From assembly GCF_004337985.1 (NCBI RefSeq), contig NW_021940920.1, positions 1,286,549 through 1,350,548 of the forward strand: 64,000 bases of DNA, read 5' to 3'. The position numbers were made by a program, and so were the translations under genes. Below the pieces are notes generated by a model. It did no database searches and was not told where the DNA came from. It saw nothing but the letters and a program-made list of their open reading frames with translations. Origin of the DNA: Pyricularia pennisetigena. Taxonomy: Eukaryota; Ascomycota; Sordariomycetes; Magnaporthales; Pyriculariaceae. This document shows positions 45,430 through 56,072 of the stretch, one piece after another; the first letter of the stretch is position 1; every line of letters starts with the position of its first letter.

Positions 45430-46998
45430 ATGTTTGAAATTTTGTTCAGACCAGCCGTCACAGCGCCATTGGTGCTGTTGACCTGCTACATAATCTACAA
45501 CTGCTTTTTCAAGTCAAGCAAACTGCAGGACATTCCTATTGCGGGTACGCGGGAGGGAGATTGGTTCCCTTACTGGCAGGCAAAGTGGCGCAACACTCTG
45601 GACAGCAAGAATGCACTCAATTCTGCGTATAGGCAGTTCAAGGATCAACCGTATCGCCTCCCAGTGGCTGGCGGCATGGGCGAAACGGTGGTGCTGCCCA
45701 AGAAGTGGACAAGTTTTGTCGCGTCCCAGCCCGATGATGTTCTCAGCCTATACAAGCAAGCCGCCGAATTTTTCCAGCTCGATCACACGTTTTTGGACAA
45801 CAAGTTTCACAGCCCACCGGTGCATGTGGATCTTATAGCCAGGGACCTAACGAAGCAGATCGGAAACTTGGTGACCGAAATGGAAGAAGAAACTCGGCTA
45901 GCTCTCAACAAGGAGTGGGCTATGCCGGACGCCTGGACCGATGTCAGAGTCTACGACACGGTTCAAACAATGCTGGGAATGGTGACAGCCCGCGTCGCCT
46001 ACGGGAAGACCCTCTCGCGCGAGCCTGGACTTTTCAAGCTGTCCATGGAGTGTGTGCAACGATCATTCGTGTGCGGAGTGGCGCTGCACTATACTTGGAC
46101 CCTTTTCCGACCGGTCCTCGCTCCGCTGTTGATGATCCCTGTCAAGATAACAAACCGCAAGTTCCGCAAGATCGTGGCGCCGGAGATCAGGCGCCGGCTC
46201 GCCGACTGGGACTGTCGCCACACCGACATAGAGAACCAGAAGGACGTGTCCGGGTCCGAACCCAACGATTACCTGCAGTGGGCCATACGGCATGCCAAAG
46301 AGTTGGGCGATCCTTATCTCTGGAGAGAGGACGTCCTGGCCAGCCGTCTCCTGATACTCAACTTTGTCTCGATTCACACGAGCACTTTCACCCTTACGCA
46401 CGTGATCCTGGACCTCGCCTCGTGCGACCAGGGCGTCGTTGAGGAGCTGCGCGAGGAAATAACATCAGTCTTGGCCGAGCACGGCGGCGAATGGAGCAAA
46501 AAGGCCCTGAACAAGATGGAAAAGCTCGATTCGACGTTGCGGGAATCGGCGCGCCTCAACTCCCTGGTCACCATCGGCAGCAACCGGCTCATCATCTCGC
46601 CGCAGGGCCTGACTCTGCCCAACGGCCAGACCCTGCCCATGGGCGTCAACATCATGCTGCAGGCGTACCCGGTCCTGCACGACGACGTCGTCTACCCGGA
46701 CGCCGGGACTTTTAGGCCGTTTCGGTTCGCTCAGGCGAGGCGCGACGAGAGCGTCGACTACGTCCAGCGCGCGCGCAACTCGTTCGCCACGACCAGCGCC
46801 GACTTCCTGGCCTTTGGGCACGGGCGGCACGCATGTCCGGGGAGGTTCTTTGCCGCGGCGGAGCTCAAGCTCATGCTGGCGCACATACTGCTCGATTACG
46901 ACATCGAGACGAGACAGAGGCCGAGGAACAAGTGGTATGGTGTCAGCAGGACGCCGGACATGGAGGCTACCGTCAGGATCCGGCGGAGGAAGAAGTAG
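45430..46998 (+). CDS. Cytochrome P450 monooxygenase (fungal, intronless)
   Basis: Membrane-anchored heme monooxygenase, 522 residues, single exon, which is unusual for fungal P450s. Seen: an N-terminal anchor (VTAPLVLLTCYIIYNCFF); the I-helix stretch SIHTSTFTLTHVI; the K-helix ExxR as TLRESARLN; FRPFRFAQAR (PERF-like region); and the heme loop FGHGRHACPGRFF with ligand Cys-469. Known: an I-helix of the (A/S)xHT(T/S) form, lacking the usual AGxxT acid, and the FGxGRHACPGRFFA loop occur in the group containing ent-kaurene-oxidase-like and other secondary-metabolism P450s. The substrate cannot be inferred. No polyketide synthase, peptide synthetase or terpene synthase is recognised in the window, so it is either solitary or at the edge of something outside. 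Confidence 0.92.
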   Translation: MFEILFRPAVTAPLVLLTCYIIYNCFFKSSKLQDIPIAGTREGDWFPYWQAKWRNTLDSKNALNSAYRQFKDQPYRLPVAGGMGETVVLPKKWTSFVASQPDDVLSLYKQAAEFFQLDHTFLDNKFHSPPVHVDLIARDLTKQIGNLVTEMEEETRLALNKEWAMPDAWTDVRVYDTVQTMLGMVTARVAYGKTLSREPGLFKLSMECVQRSFVCGVALHYTWTLFRPVLAPLLMIPVKITNRKFRKIVAPEIRRRLADWDCRHTDIENQKDVSGSEPNDYLQWAIRHAKELGDPYLWREDVLASRLLILNFVSIHTSTFTLTHVILDLASCDQGVVEELREEITSVLAEHGGEWSKKALNKMEKLDSTLRESARLNSLVTIGSNRLIISPQGLTLPNGQTLPMGVNIMLQAYPVLHDDVVYPDAGTFRPFRFAQARRDESVDYVQRARNSFATTSADFLAFGHGRHACPGRFFAAAELKLMLAHILLDYDIETRQRPRNKWYGVSRTPDMEATVRIRRRKK

Positions 46999-49900
46999 TG
47001 AGGACCGGGGGATGAAACTAGGGATTTTATATGTGTTTGCTCAGGCTGTGTCTTGTAAAGTCGGGTTTGTGCACTTTCTATTTAAAAAACTGGGCCTCCC
47101 TTTTTAAAGGCAGATGCAAGTCTATACTACCTGACCCCTATGCTAAAACTGTCAAGTTGAGAGAAAAAAAAAAAAAAAAAATCTACAGCCAGAACTGAGT
47201 ATGTCACAAATCAAAAGTTACAGAATTAGGAGAAAAGTTATCGAGTATTAGACTATTATCCAACGCCTTGACCCTCTCAGCCGAGCCGATAGGGCAGGCT
47301 TGGTTTACGCATGCTAGGTGGGCACAGGCGCCAAGGGAAGCTTGGACCAAAAAATGAGGCCATGTTATGGAAGCCAAGACGTAGAATAAAAAGTGAAAAA
47401 GAAAAGAAAAAGAATTAAGAAACAAATCTGCAATGTTTCCTGGTCTTGGTGTTGTACGGAAGCGGCTTGGCGCGGCCGCAGTAGCAAAACCAGTGATAAA
47501 AGCCGTGCAAAAAAGAAGAAGAAAAAAAGAAGCCACAAGGGTTCGTACGGGTTTGCTTTTGATTTCAGGAGGCGGAAACGCCACAGTCGAAACTTCGGCT
47601 ACCTATTGAGGCGGACCCGGCTCGCTTCCAGGGTAACCGCAAACCCCCCGGATGCCGATGTTCGCCTCCACTGTTGGAATATTCTGGGTCGGACTGTCGA
47701 AAAAAAAAAAGTTCTTTGACCTGAGCAGACTAGAACTAGACGTGGTGTTTTTTTTTTTTTTTTTTTTTCTCTTCATGTGTGCTGAAGAAAATGCAAAAAG
47801 CACCGAGGCTAACTTTGGCTTTTTTTCCCCCCGTATAGACTCGTATATAAGGGTTGCATTGATGGAAAGACGGGTGGTTGCAGACGTCGCGATGTTATCT
47901 GGTTCTGGTTCTGGTACAGTACAGCACTGCAGACGTTGCATTGGGACACGCTGCACGCACGGAGTGGAGTTTGATCGAGATTGGGCAGCTATGCTCCTAC
48001 TGTACATAGCTAAGACAATACCTATACTGCTTGTCCGTTATCAATTCACCACCTTTACCAAGTACTAATTAATCACTAGCTAGCTGTTTTATTACCTGTC
48101 ATATTTTCCCTAATATCCACCATCGGCATAAAGCTTCTGTCAAGGCGCCTGAAGAATGGGACCCTCTTTCATCTAAAGTTGTTCCGAATGGAAGATTAAT
48201 AGTTTAATTCGTATCAGTGCATGTGGGGTTTCCACACGACACCATCGCACCTCTTTAACTTTGCGCCCATGTGTGCGTGTGCGTGTGCGTGCGTGCGTGG
48301 CTCCCGAGTTTGTGCGGGCTTCCCGTTGCATTTCGTTGATCTCGGCTGTCTTTGCTAGTCGAGTGCTAGAGTATGATGAACCCACCTTGTACGTTGATAT
48401 GAGATCTACAATGCAAGTACTTTAGGTAGTGCGTAGTAATGAAATTAGCGTCGCAGATTTCCTGTTTTGGCACTTTATCCTTTATTTGNNNNNNGCTTAT
48501 GGGTACTTCATGTAATCATCTTTTCTTTATCTTGCATCTGTTGGCAGTAGTAGATTGTCACACAGCTTCAAAAGAGGGTGTCGTCTGGCATTGGATGTTT
48601 TTTTGGGTGTTCAGTAATTGCCGCCGTAGTTCCAGCGAAAAAAAAAAACAACGATTCTTCTCCAACAACAAACATACAAAGTACGAAGTAAACATGAACA
48701 AACAGTTCATGCAAAACCCTCGGTAGACCATGCCGGATGCCCGATTGACCCGTTTTGTTTGTTACTTCTTCTTTTTTCTCTCTCCCGGGTTCCTGATTGC
48801 GTGGCAGTGTGCCTCCGTTCCTTGTGTTTGCATATCAAAACGCCATTTCCCTCGAATTACCACACCAAGCAACACGTTCCGCAGCAAGCAGCCCTCCTCT
48901 TCCCCCCTTGTCCACAACCCGACAACGTTATGCAGCAGGGGATAGGTCAACCCACCCTTGACACCCCGGTTGATCACCCTTCTTGTATAGGCGCCCAAGG
49001 GGAAGAAAAGGAAATTCGGATCCCCTCACGAACTTGGAGATCCACATACAATTCGCCTTGCTACTTGCCTTTACCCCTGAATCCGACGTGAGGGTCCCCC
49101 TTTGCTCCATTTCTTTTGGCAGGGCCGAACAGACTGCAACGGTGCTGCAAAAGAGGTCCCCACGAGGGATGGACCTTGATTGATCTGGTTTTTATTTTTG
49201 TCGATGTCGTCGTCGTATGTGTTCTTTGTCAAATTTTTTTTTTACTCCCGCTTGATCTTGTGATTTTTGAATGGTTGCAGCATTTTTTTTTCTATTCTCA
49301 TGCGATTAGTTCAGCTTTTTTTGACCCTCTTTTCGTCCTTTTTTTTTTATGTCTCTTTGCTGGTTTTAGCTAAGGGGTTTCTCCCTGCGTGATAGCTCAC
49401 GGCGACGAGAACAGGGTCGTCCGCTCCTTTTGCATCTTTTTGTGCTTTTGTCAAAGTTTTCTTTTCTCTCTCTTTTTTTTTTCCTTTTTTTTCTGTGCAC
49501 CTACTTCTGCCTACCTGTGGTGGTCCAATCCGTTCCTTTTTCTTTTTACTCTCTGCCAGCAACATACTGTCCGCGCGCTTCCCGAACGAAAGCAAAAATA
49601 TACTCATTTTAAACAAAAAACTTTAAACGCCAAAAAGTACGCCATCGACAACGCAGCGAAACATAGGCTACAATACCCACAAACCGAACTAGGTGGTTCG
49701 CAGAAGAGTTCGAACGACCGCCACGCCGAGACATACGCTCCCTACAACAAAAACCACGCAAACGTTCTTAGTTTCGTCAAGACACGACATAAAAAAAAAA
49801 AAAAAAACGCCCAAGAAAAGCAACTTTGGGGAACCCTGATCGGCAAGGGGATAGTGAGGTGCCCAGAGAAAAAGCCACAAGGAAGAAAAAAAACCGGTTC

Positions 49901-50076
49901 CCCAAGGTGGGAACACGCCATCTCTGATTGTGGCCAGGGGAAAAAAAAAGAAGACAAGACGAAGATTCCCAGAAACAGTCTCTAGAAACGAACCTTTCTG
50001 TCCTTGATCTTCATTTCGGGTTTTTCGATAGTTTTATTTTCATGATACCCTGTTAATACACCCTTTTCTTCAAAAG
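46999..50076. other. 3 kb intergenic region with long pyrimidine/purine tracts
   Basis: No gene recognised. Contains an A-tract (47164-47180), a T-tract (47749-47768), GTGC-type repeats (48271-48299) and extended T-rich stretches (49220-49500) leading into the next gene, probably its promoter and long 5' UTR. Open frames are low-complexity. Confidence 0.45.
48489..48494. other. Assembly gap (6 N)
   Basis: Six ambiguous bases in intergenic DNA; probably a small uncertainty, not a true gap. Confidence 0.95.
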
Positions 50077-53000
50077 ATGGTGTCTTTCTTTGGTCTCGGG
50101 AGGAAAAAGTAAGTGTTATCCGCTGCAGTTATGCAGGGAACCAAAAAGCAAAGAGCCGGCAAAATCATTAAACCACCAACAAAAAAAAAAAGTCTAACCC
50201 ATTCTATTAGGAAATCCTCCCAAGACAACACAAACGGGAATGCCCTCCCCAAGACGACGGCAATGGTGGCCGCCGCCGCCGCGGTGCACGTGGCCTCGGC
50301 CCCGGCACCGTGGATGCTCCCAACGAGCGATGACAAGAAGAACAACATGAGCAGCAGCAGCAGTAGTTTCCACGACATACCGCGGCCGCCGGTCCTCGGC
50401 CCGCGCCCGGGGACGTCGGCGTCGATGCGCGCCAACACGTCACCGCTCCTGCCGACGTATGGCGGCAACGCGCACGAGTTCCCGCCCCGCAGTGATAGCA
50501 GGAACCGGCCCCGGGCAGACAGCCACGCGCTGCCGCGGCCCGACATGTTTGGCATGCGGCTGGGCAACGGCAGCACGACGAGCCTGAAGCGGCCGCCGCC
50601 GCTCGGCGGCGATGGGCTCCCCGCCAGGCCCGGCACGTCGCACGGCGAGGACAGGAGCAGACAGTGGGTAAACCCTCTGGATGTGCACTACGGGCGCAAC
50701 GCCACCGTGCCGGCCGCGGCAAAGTCGCCCAAGATCCTGGTCGAGAGCGGTGGTCGGCCGGCCGGAGCCGAGGAGGCCGATGAAAACAAGCCCGTGGTCA
50801 TCACGCAGGTCAACAGCTCGAGCCCGCCGCTGTTGTCGCCACTCGAGGGCTTCGCCGGCCCGCCGCCCACCACGGCGCTCCCGTCGCCGCCCAGGTCGAC
50901 CAAGGGGAGCAGGGATGATGGGCTGAGGCCTGTTCGGCCACCGGGAGGAGGGTTGCCGTCGCCGGCGATGTCGACCGATGAGGGGACGGGGTTGAGCCGG
51001 AGCGGGAGTGGGCACGACAAGACCACGGATGTGGCAGGTTTGGTGGGCGGCAGTGCTGGCGCCGGCGCCGGCGCCGTTGTGAGCATGCCCAAGCCCATCG
51101 GGGTTGTGATACAGTCGGTGGGTGCCAAGAGAGACACCCTCACGATCAGCGGGTCGAGGCAGCAGAGCTTGAGCATGACGATCGAGGCGTTTGAAAAGTC
51201 GCTGTTGACGGCACAGCAGGAGAGCGAGCTGAGGGCGAGAACCGCCGCCATTCCGGGGAGGACGACGCCACAAATACGGGGCGATGGCAACGGCGACGGA
51301 GACAGGAGCAGGAGTTCCAGCAGGGCAGGAATGGCACCGCAAGGACTGGGCATTTCGAACACGTCTCAAATGGGACCAGGTCCGCCCTTGCGGCCCCAGG
51401 AAAGGAGACCATCGCCAGCCTTTGCCAAGGACATTGGTTCTCGGTCCCAAAGTCCCCTGGGCATGCGTGGGCCACCACCTACGGGGCCGCTGCCATCGCC
51501 AAACATTAGGGGCGGAGAACAGCGTCCAAACCCTCCATTCGCAGGCCGCCCAAGGCCGCAAAGTCCCATGGGGAGGGGGCCTAGATCAGAGAGTCCCATG
51601 CGACTACCGCCTCCGCAGAACAGAGCGCCGAGGACGCAGAGCCCAATGGGACGAGGTCCATTGCCGTCACCGCTAGCACCACCGCAACAACAGGCACAGC
51701 AAACACCAATGCGCAGTCCGGCACGAACGCCTGGAGCCAGGCGACCAACTTTGACCTCGGCAGGCGTGCCCGCACCTGGCGCTCCAGGCAGCCCCGTCAC
51801 CGAGAAGCAGATGCCGCCGTTCACCCGAGAACCCGGCAGCGCATACAGCACACAGCACTCGCCGCAGTTCGACCTCGAGATCCACCGGCCGCTGCCGAGC
51901 CTGAGCAGCCCCACGCTCGACTTTGCCAACGGCCCCGGTCCCGTCGTCACCACGGCCCCGCCGAGCCCTATCGTGCGAACCGCACCCGTCTTGGGCGCAT
52001 CCACTGCCCCATCCAGCCCCGTGATCCGCGGACCCATCGGGCCACTGCCGCGGAGGCCAGGCGCCGACGAGTACGGCGTCCCTCTACCGCGCTCCAACTC
52101 GGACCGCGACGTGCTGCGCGGCCCGCCGAAAGCAGCCGTCGGAGCCCACCGCGGCAACGACTCCCCGCTGACGTCCCCGCTGCGCTCGCCGGCCAAGATC
52201 GACGCGCGCGCACGGGATAACAACAACACGCCCCAGCCGCTTGTGCTGTCTCCCAACAGCCCGCAGCCCCCGCCGCTTCAGCTCTCCCCGGCGTCGGGTC
52301 CGCCGCCATCATCCTCCAAACACCAGCAGCAACACTCGCTCGAGCTCAGCTGGAGCTTCTCCAAGGAAGGGGCTGACGCCACCAAGCCGAGCAACAAGTT
52401 TGCCGCGCCGCTTCCCAGCCCGCTGTTTGCGAGCCGGGACTTCGGCGGGCCCCTCAGCGCTGCCGTCGGCGGTAGCATGAGCAGCAGCTTCAGCAACCAC
52501 AATCAGGTCAACCGCAGCAACAGCAGCGGCAACAGCAATGTGAACACCTACAGGAACAAGAACCTCCAAGTCCCATCCCGCGGCCCGAGCCCGGCCCCGA
52601 GCCCCAAGTTCCCCTTCAACGACGGCAAGGACCACGACATTGAAGAGGACGGCATCAGCGCGCCCCCGACGCCCGACTCAACCAACTGGCCGCTCCCTTC
52701 ATCGTCCCCGAACCTCAGCCACCTTCAACCGCCGCCGCCGTCAACCTCCCGGTCGCGCAGCGCCAGCGCGGCCAGCCACTGGATCGGCGGCGACAGCATC
52801 AGCATTAGCAAGACGACCAACAACAGCGGCCTCGGCAACACCACCACCATCACTACCAACAACAATAACAATAACAACAACATTCCCGGCAGCCCATTCA
52901 GGAAGCACACAGCCGAGGACAGCCAGAGCAGCAACTGGTCGCGCGACAGCCCATCGCGGCCGCCGCGGGCAAAGGTTCCTCCTCCGCTGAACCTTTTCAG

Positions 53001-53346
53001 CGCGCAGCAGTACGCCGAGGTCATAGGGTCCAGCGGGCCGTACACGCCCAGCCCGACGAGGAGCATGACGACGCCGATCGCGGCGTGTGACGTCGCGGCG
53101 GTCATGGCAGGCGACGGCAAGGGCCTCGCGGCTCATCACTACCAACAGCAGCAACATTATCAACATCACCCGGGGGCCATTGGGATGGCGAGGGGGTTGA
53201 GTCTCGTCCACGAGCAGCAGCATCTGTGGGGGGAGCATCGCCAGCCCCCACAGCAGCAACAGCAGGGCCCTTCGCCAAGGAGGCCCGATCATGGGCTAGT
53301 GGCGCCAACTGGAATTGCGGATCGGTTTGGGACTGGATTTATCTAG
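50077..53346 (+). CDS. Large intrinsically disordered Pro/Ser-rich protein, unknown function
   Basis: Inferred exons: 50077-50108 (encodes MVSFFGLGRKK) and 50211-53346; 1055 residues. The intron has donor GTAAGT, branch TCTAACC and acceptor ATTAG, and joins in phase to KSSQDNTNGNALPK. The open frame continuing upstream from 50211 (Met at 50113) reads through the intron and is rejected as a start. Seen: nearly the whole protein is low-complexity, with repeated (S/T)PxxRGP motifs (residues ~425-530, RPQSPMGRGP-type units), poly-Asn and poly-Gln/His tracts near the C-terminus, and many SP/TP sites. The few ordered-looking segments are LTISGSRQQSLSMTIEAFEKSLLTAQQESELR (about 320-350), LELSWSFSKEG, and PPLNLFSAQQYAEVIG. 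Inferred: a phosphorylated scaffold or regulator. No known family recognised. Confidence 0.8.
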
Positions 53347-54848
53347 GTGGGGGAGAGATGGTGCATGCTTGGCAGTGTTGCCGGCAGGTTGCAGAAATGG
53401 AGGGAGAACCTCTACCGTACATGATAACATACCTCAGATAAAAGCTTTGAGACACCCAAAGACAAGGCAAATAAGAGATGGAGGGAACAAAAAAGGCAAG
53501 GCGTTGGGCTTTTTTAAGCGGTTGCTTTCCGAGACGGAATTCCCTTTGTTTTGTCGTGTTGGTTTCTTTGGAGTTTAGGATAATTCATAATGTAATCTGG
53601 GACTTTTTATCCTGGGTGGTTCATTTCCAGTAATGGTCACTCACCTGTCCACGCAGCTACTTAGTAAGAGGTCAGTCAGTCATCTTGGCGTCTATGGCGC
53701 CCATCCAAGAATCCAAGACGCTTTGAGGGGTGCACGTGGATTCTGTTTGCGGGATTCAGCTGAGAAGTTTCCCAACCAAGGCTATTTCCATCCTACTCCC
53801 ACGCCCGAACCACCAAGCTGGGTATGGATTCAGCTGAGCGAATTCTTGGCCGGTTTGCCCTGCAATGAATTTGAATCGAACAACGAGCGGAAACTTTCCG
53901 AGGTGATTGCTGGTAAAGCAAGGTGTGGGCGTAGGCAATGGCGAAAATTGTTTGAATGGTCAGGTCAACCCAACAACCACGTCCCAAACTGGCATAGAGC
54001 TCGAGGCTCGATGGACGGTTGTGGATGAAGAGGCGACAGGCTAACGCTAGCGCCAAGAAGACCTACTTCTAGATTCGTAGGGAGCTCCCCACCACTAAAA
54101 AACGCCCCGACGTACAGCTGGTCAATAAACGAATTAGCGCTCCCATGTCTACACCTTGCCCCGCTTGTCCTATCCGCCACTACTCGGCACCCCCACTCTT
54201 TGACATTGCTGAGCTCCGCATCTAAGGAGAGCTGTGAAAAAACTTTCTTTTTTTTTTTGTTCCTCACACCACCAGGTCTAACACCCACACCTTGTGGTCC
54301 ACGAGGTATTAGACATATCAACCCTTTTCCCAGCTCGGGGGGGTTTTTTTTTCGTTGATCTTTAGCTTTGCCAGGTCATCCCAAGGTTTTTTTGTCTTTC
54401 CCCCGCTGCTCGCGGCTGTCAGAGAATATTGCTCTACCTACTCTGCATAGGTGGTATTAGTTTACGACTATTCCATGCTGTTCTCGCCATCAAAAGTCTA
54501 CCTCACAACAAGTTATTTTGCGGCGCATTTCATGTGTCGCCCCGCTTGGATATAGCATCACCAGCAAGCGACTTGTAGTCTTTGCGCTTTGCTGTCGGGG
54601 ACGAGAAAGACTTTGAAAGAGATTTTGTCTTTCTTTGCTTTTGGTTTTTTATATCTAAGAGACATCGGACTATTTAACCGCGTCTTGGTGTTCAAAGCTC
54701 CGTGACTCGGAGATTTTCTGCGACAGGCCATCCCAAGCTTGCGCGCAATCACAACGCTCGTTTTGTCGTTTTTGCTGTCTTGTCAGCAAACCTCAACACC
54801 AACGAGAACGGGCACGACCATCTTGGGATCTATCAGCCGTTAATCACC
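53347..54848. other. 1.5 kb intergenic region
   Basis: The 3' UTR of the disordered-protein gene and promoter/5' UTR of the SLC35F-type gene. A 131-codon plus-strand frame (53633-54028) has no signature and is treated as chance. T-tracts at 54247-54259 and 54343-54351. Confidence 0.45.
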
Positions 54849-56072
54849 ATGGGATCCCACGGCACCGACGATGTCGGCACCAAGGCCGTCGGCACCACCA
54901 ACGTCCAAAACACCGCCGCCCACGACTCGGCAGACATCGGCAACGCTCCCACCGATGCCGTCGTCGGGCAGGCCCTTCACCAGATCGAGGCCCGCAAGGT
55001 CCATTGGTACTCGTACCTGACCACGATCGACTTTTGGATCGTGCTCGCCCTCGGCCAGGTCCTGGCCCTGTGCATCACCGGCACCAACACCTTCAGCCAG
55101 CTTCTGTCCGACGCCGGCACCTCGATCCCGGCCTTCCAGACCATCTTCAACTACGTGCTGCTGACCCTCATCTACTTCAGCTACACGCTGTACCAGTACG
55201 GCCCGCGGAAGCTGGGCCGCATTTGGCTCAAAGACAGCTGGAAGTATTTCATCCTCAGCTTCCTCGACGTCGAGGGCAACTACTTCACCGTCCTGGCCTA
55301 CCGCTACACCAACATCCTGTCGGCCCAGCTCATCAACTTTTGGGCCATCGTCGTCGTCGTGTTCCTGTCCTTCTTCTTCCTCAAGGTCCGCTACCGGCCC
55401 TTCCAGATCGTCGGCATCCTCATCTGCTGCGGCGGCATGGGCCTGCTCATCGCCTCCGACCACTTGGCGGGTAGCAATGGCGGCCCCGGCGAGGACATGC
55501 TCAAGGGCGACCTCTTTGCGCTCGTCGGCTCGACTTGCTATGGCCTCAGCAACGTCTTTGAGGAGTGGCTCGTCAGCCGCCGGCCCGTCTACGAGGTCCT
55601 TTCCTTCCTTGGCGTCTTTGGCGTCATCATCAACGGCGTCCAGGCCGCCATCTTTGACCGGGGGCAGTTCGCCACGGCAACCTGGACCCCCGAGGTCGGC
55701 GGCTACCTGGTCGGCTTCACCCTGGTTCTGACACTGTTCTACTCGCTCGTGCCCCTTGTGCTGCGCATGGCCAGCGCTGCCTTTTACAACATCAGCCTGC
55801 TGACCGGCAGCTTCTGGGGCGTCATCATCGGCATCCACGTCTTTGGCTACGTCATCTCCCGGCTGTACCCCGTGGCCTTTGTGCTCATCATCCTCGGCCT
55901 GCTCGTCTACTTCCTGTCCGGGAGCATGCTGGGCGAGTCCAAGAAGCCCTGGCTGGGTGACAACCAGGAGGAGGGCCACGCCGGCTTCGGAACTGCCAAG
56001 CTCAAGGCTCTCAACCTGGCCAGGAAGCAGGGGCTTACCGGTACCGCTGCCGATGATGCTCGGGTTGCTTGA
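54849..56072 (+). CDS. SLC35F-type membrane transporter (DUF914, drug/metabolite transporter superfamily)
   Basis: About ten-helix membrane protein, single exon, 407 residues from the ATG at 54849. An in-frame extension to 54702 would add a non-conserved stretch. Seen: a soluble N-terminus (about 50 residues); the first helix FWIVLALGQVLALCITGTNTFSQLL; then WKYFILSFLDVEGNYFTVLAYRYTNILSAQLINFWAI, the family's most conserved block (DVE(G/A)NY). GDLFALVGSTCYGLSNVFEEWLV marks the second DMT repeat. The last helices are followed by a hydrophilic tail. Known: members sit in endomembranes or plasma membrane, and substrates are unknown for fungal members. Inferred: transport of a small organic solute. 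Confidence 0.92.
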   Translation: MGSHGTDDVGTKAVGTTNVQNTAAHDSADIGNAPTDAVVGQALHQIEARKVHWYSYLTTIDFWIVLALGQVLALCITGTNTFSQLLSDAGTSIPAFQTIFNYVLLTLIYFSYTLYQYGPRKLGRIWLKDSWKYFILSFLDVEGNYFTVLAYRYTNILSAQLINFWAIVVVVFLSFFFLKVRYRPFQIVGILICCGGMGLLIASDHLAGSNGGPGEDMLKGDLFALVGSTCYGLSNVFEEWLVSRRPVYEVLSFLGVFGVIINGVQAAIFDRGQFATATWTPEVGGYLVGFTLVLTLFYSLVPLVLRMASAAFYNISLLTGSFWGVIIGIHVFGYVISRLYPVAFVLIILGLLVYFLSGSMLGESKKPWLGDNQEEGHAGFGTAKLKALNLARKQGLTGTAADDARVA

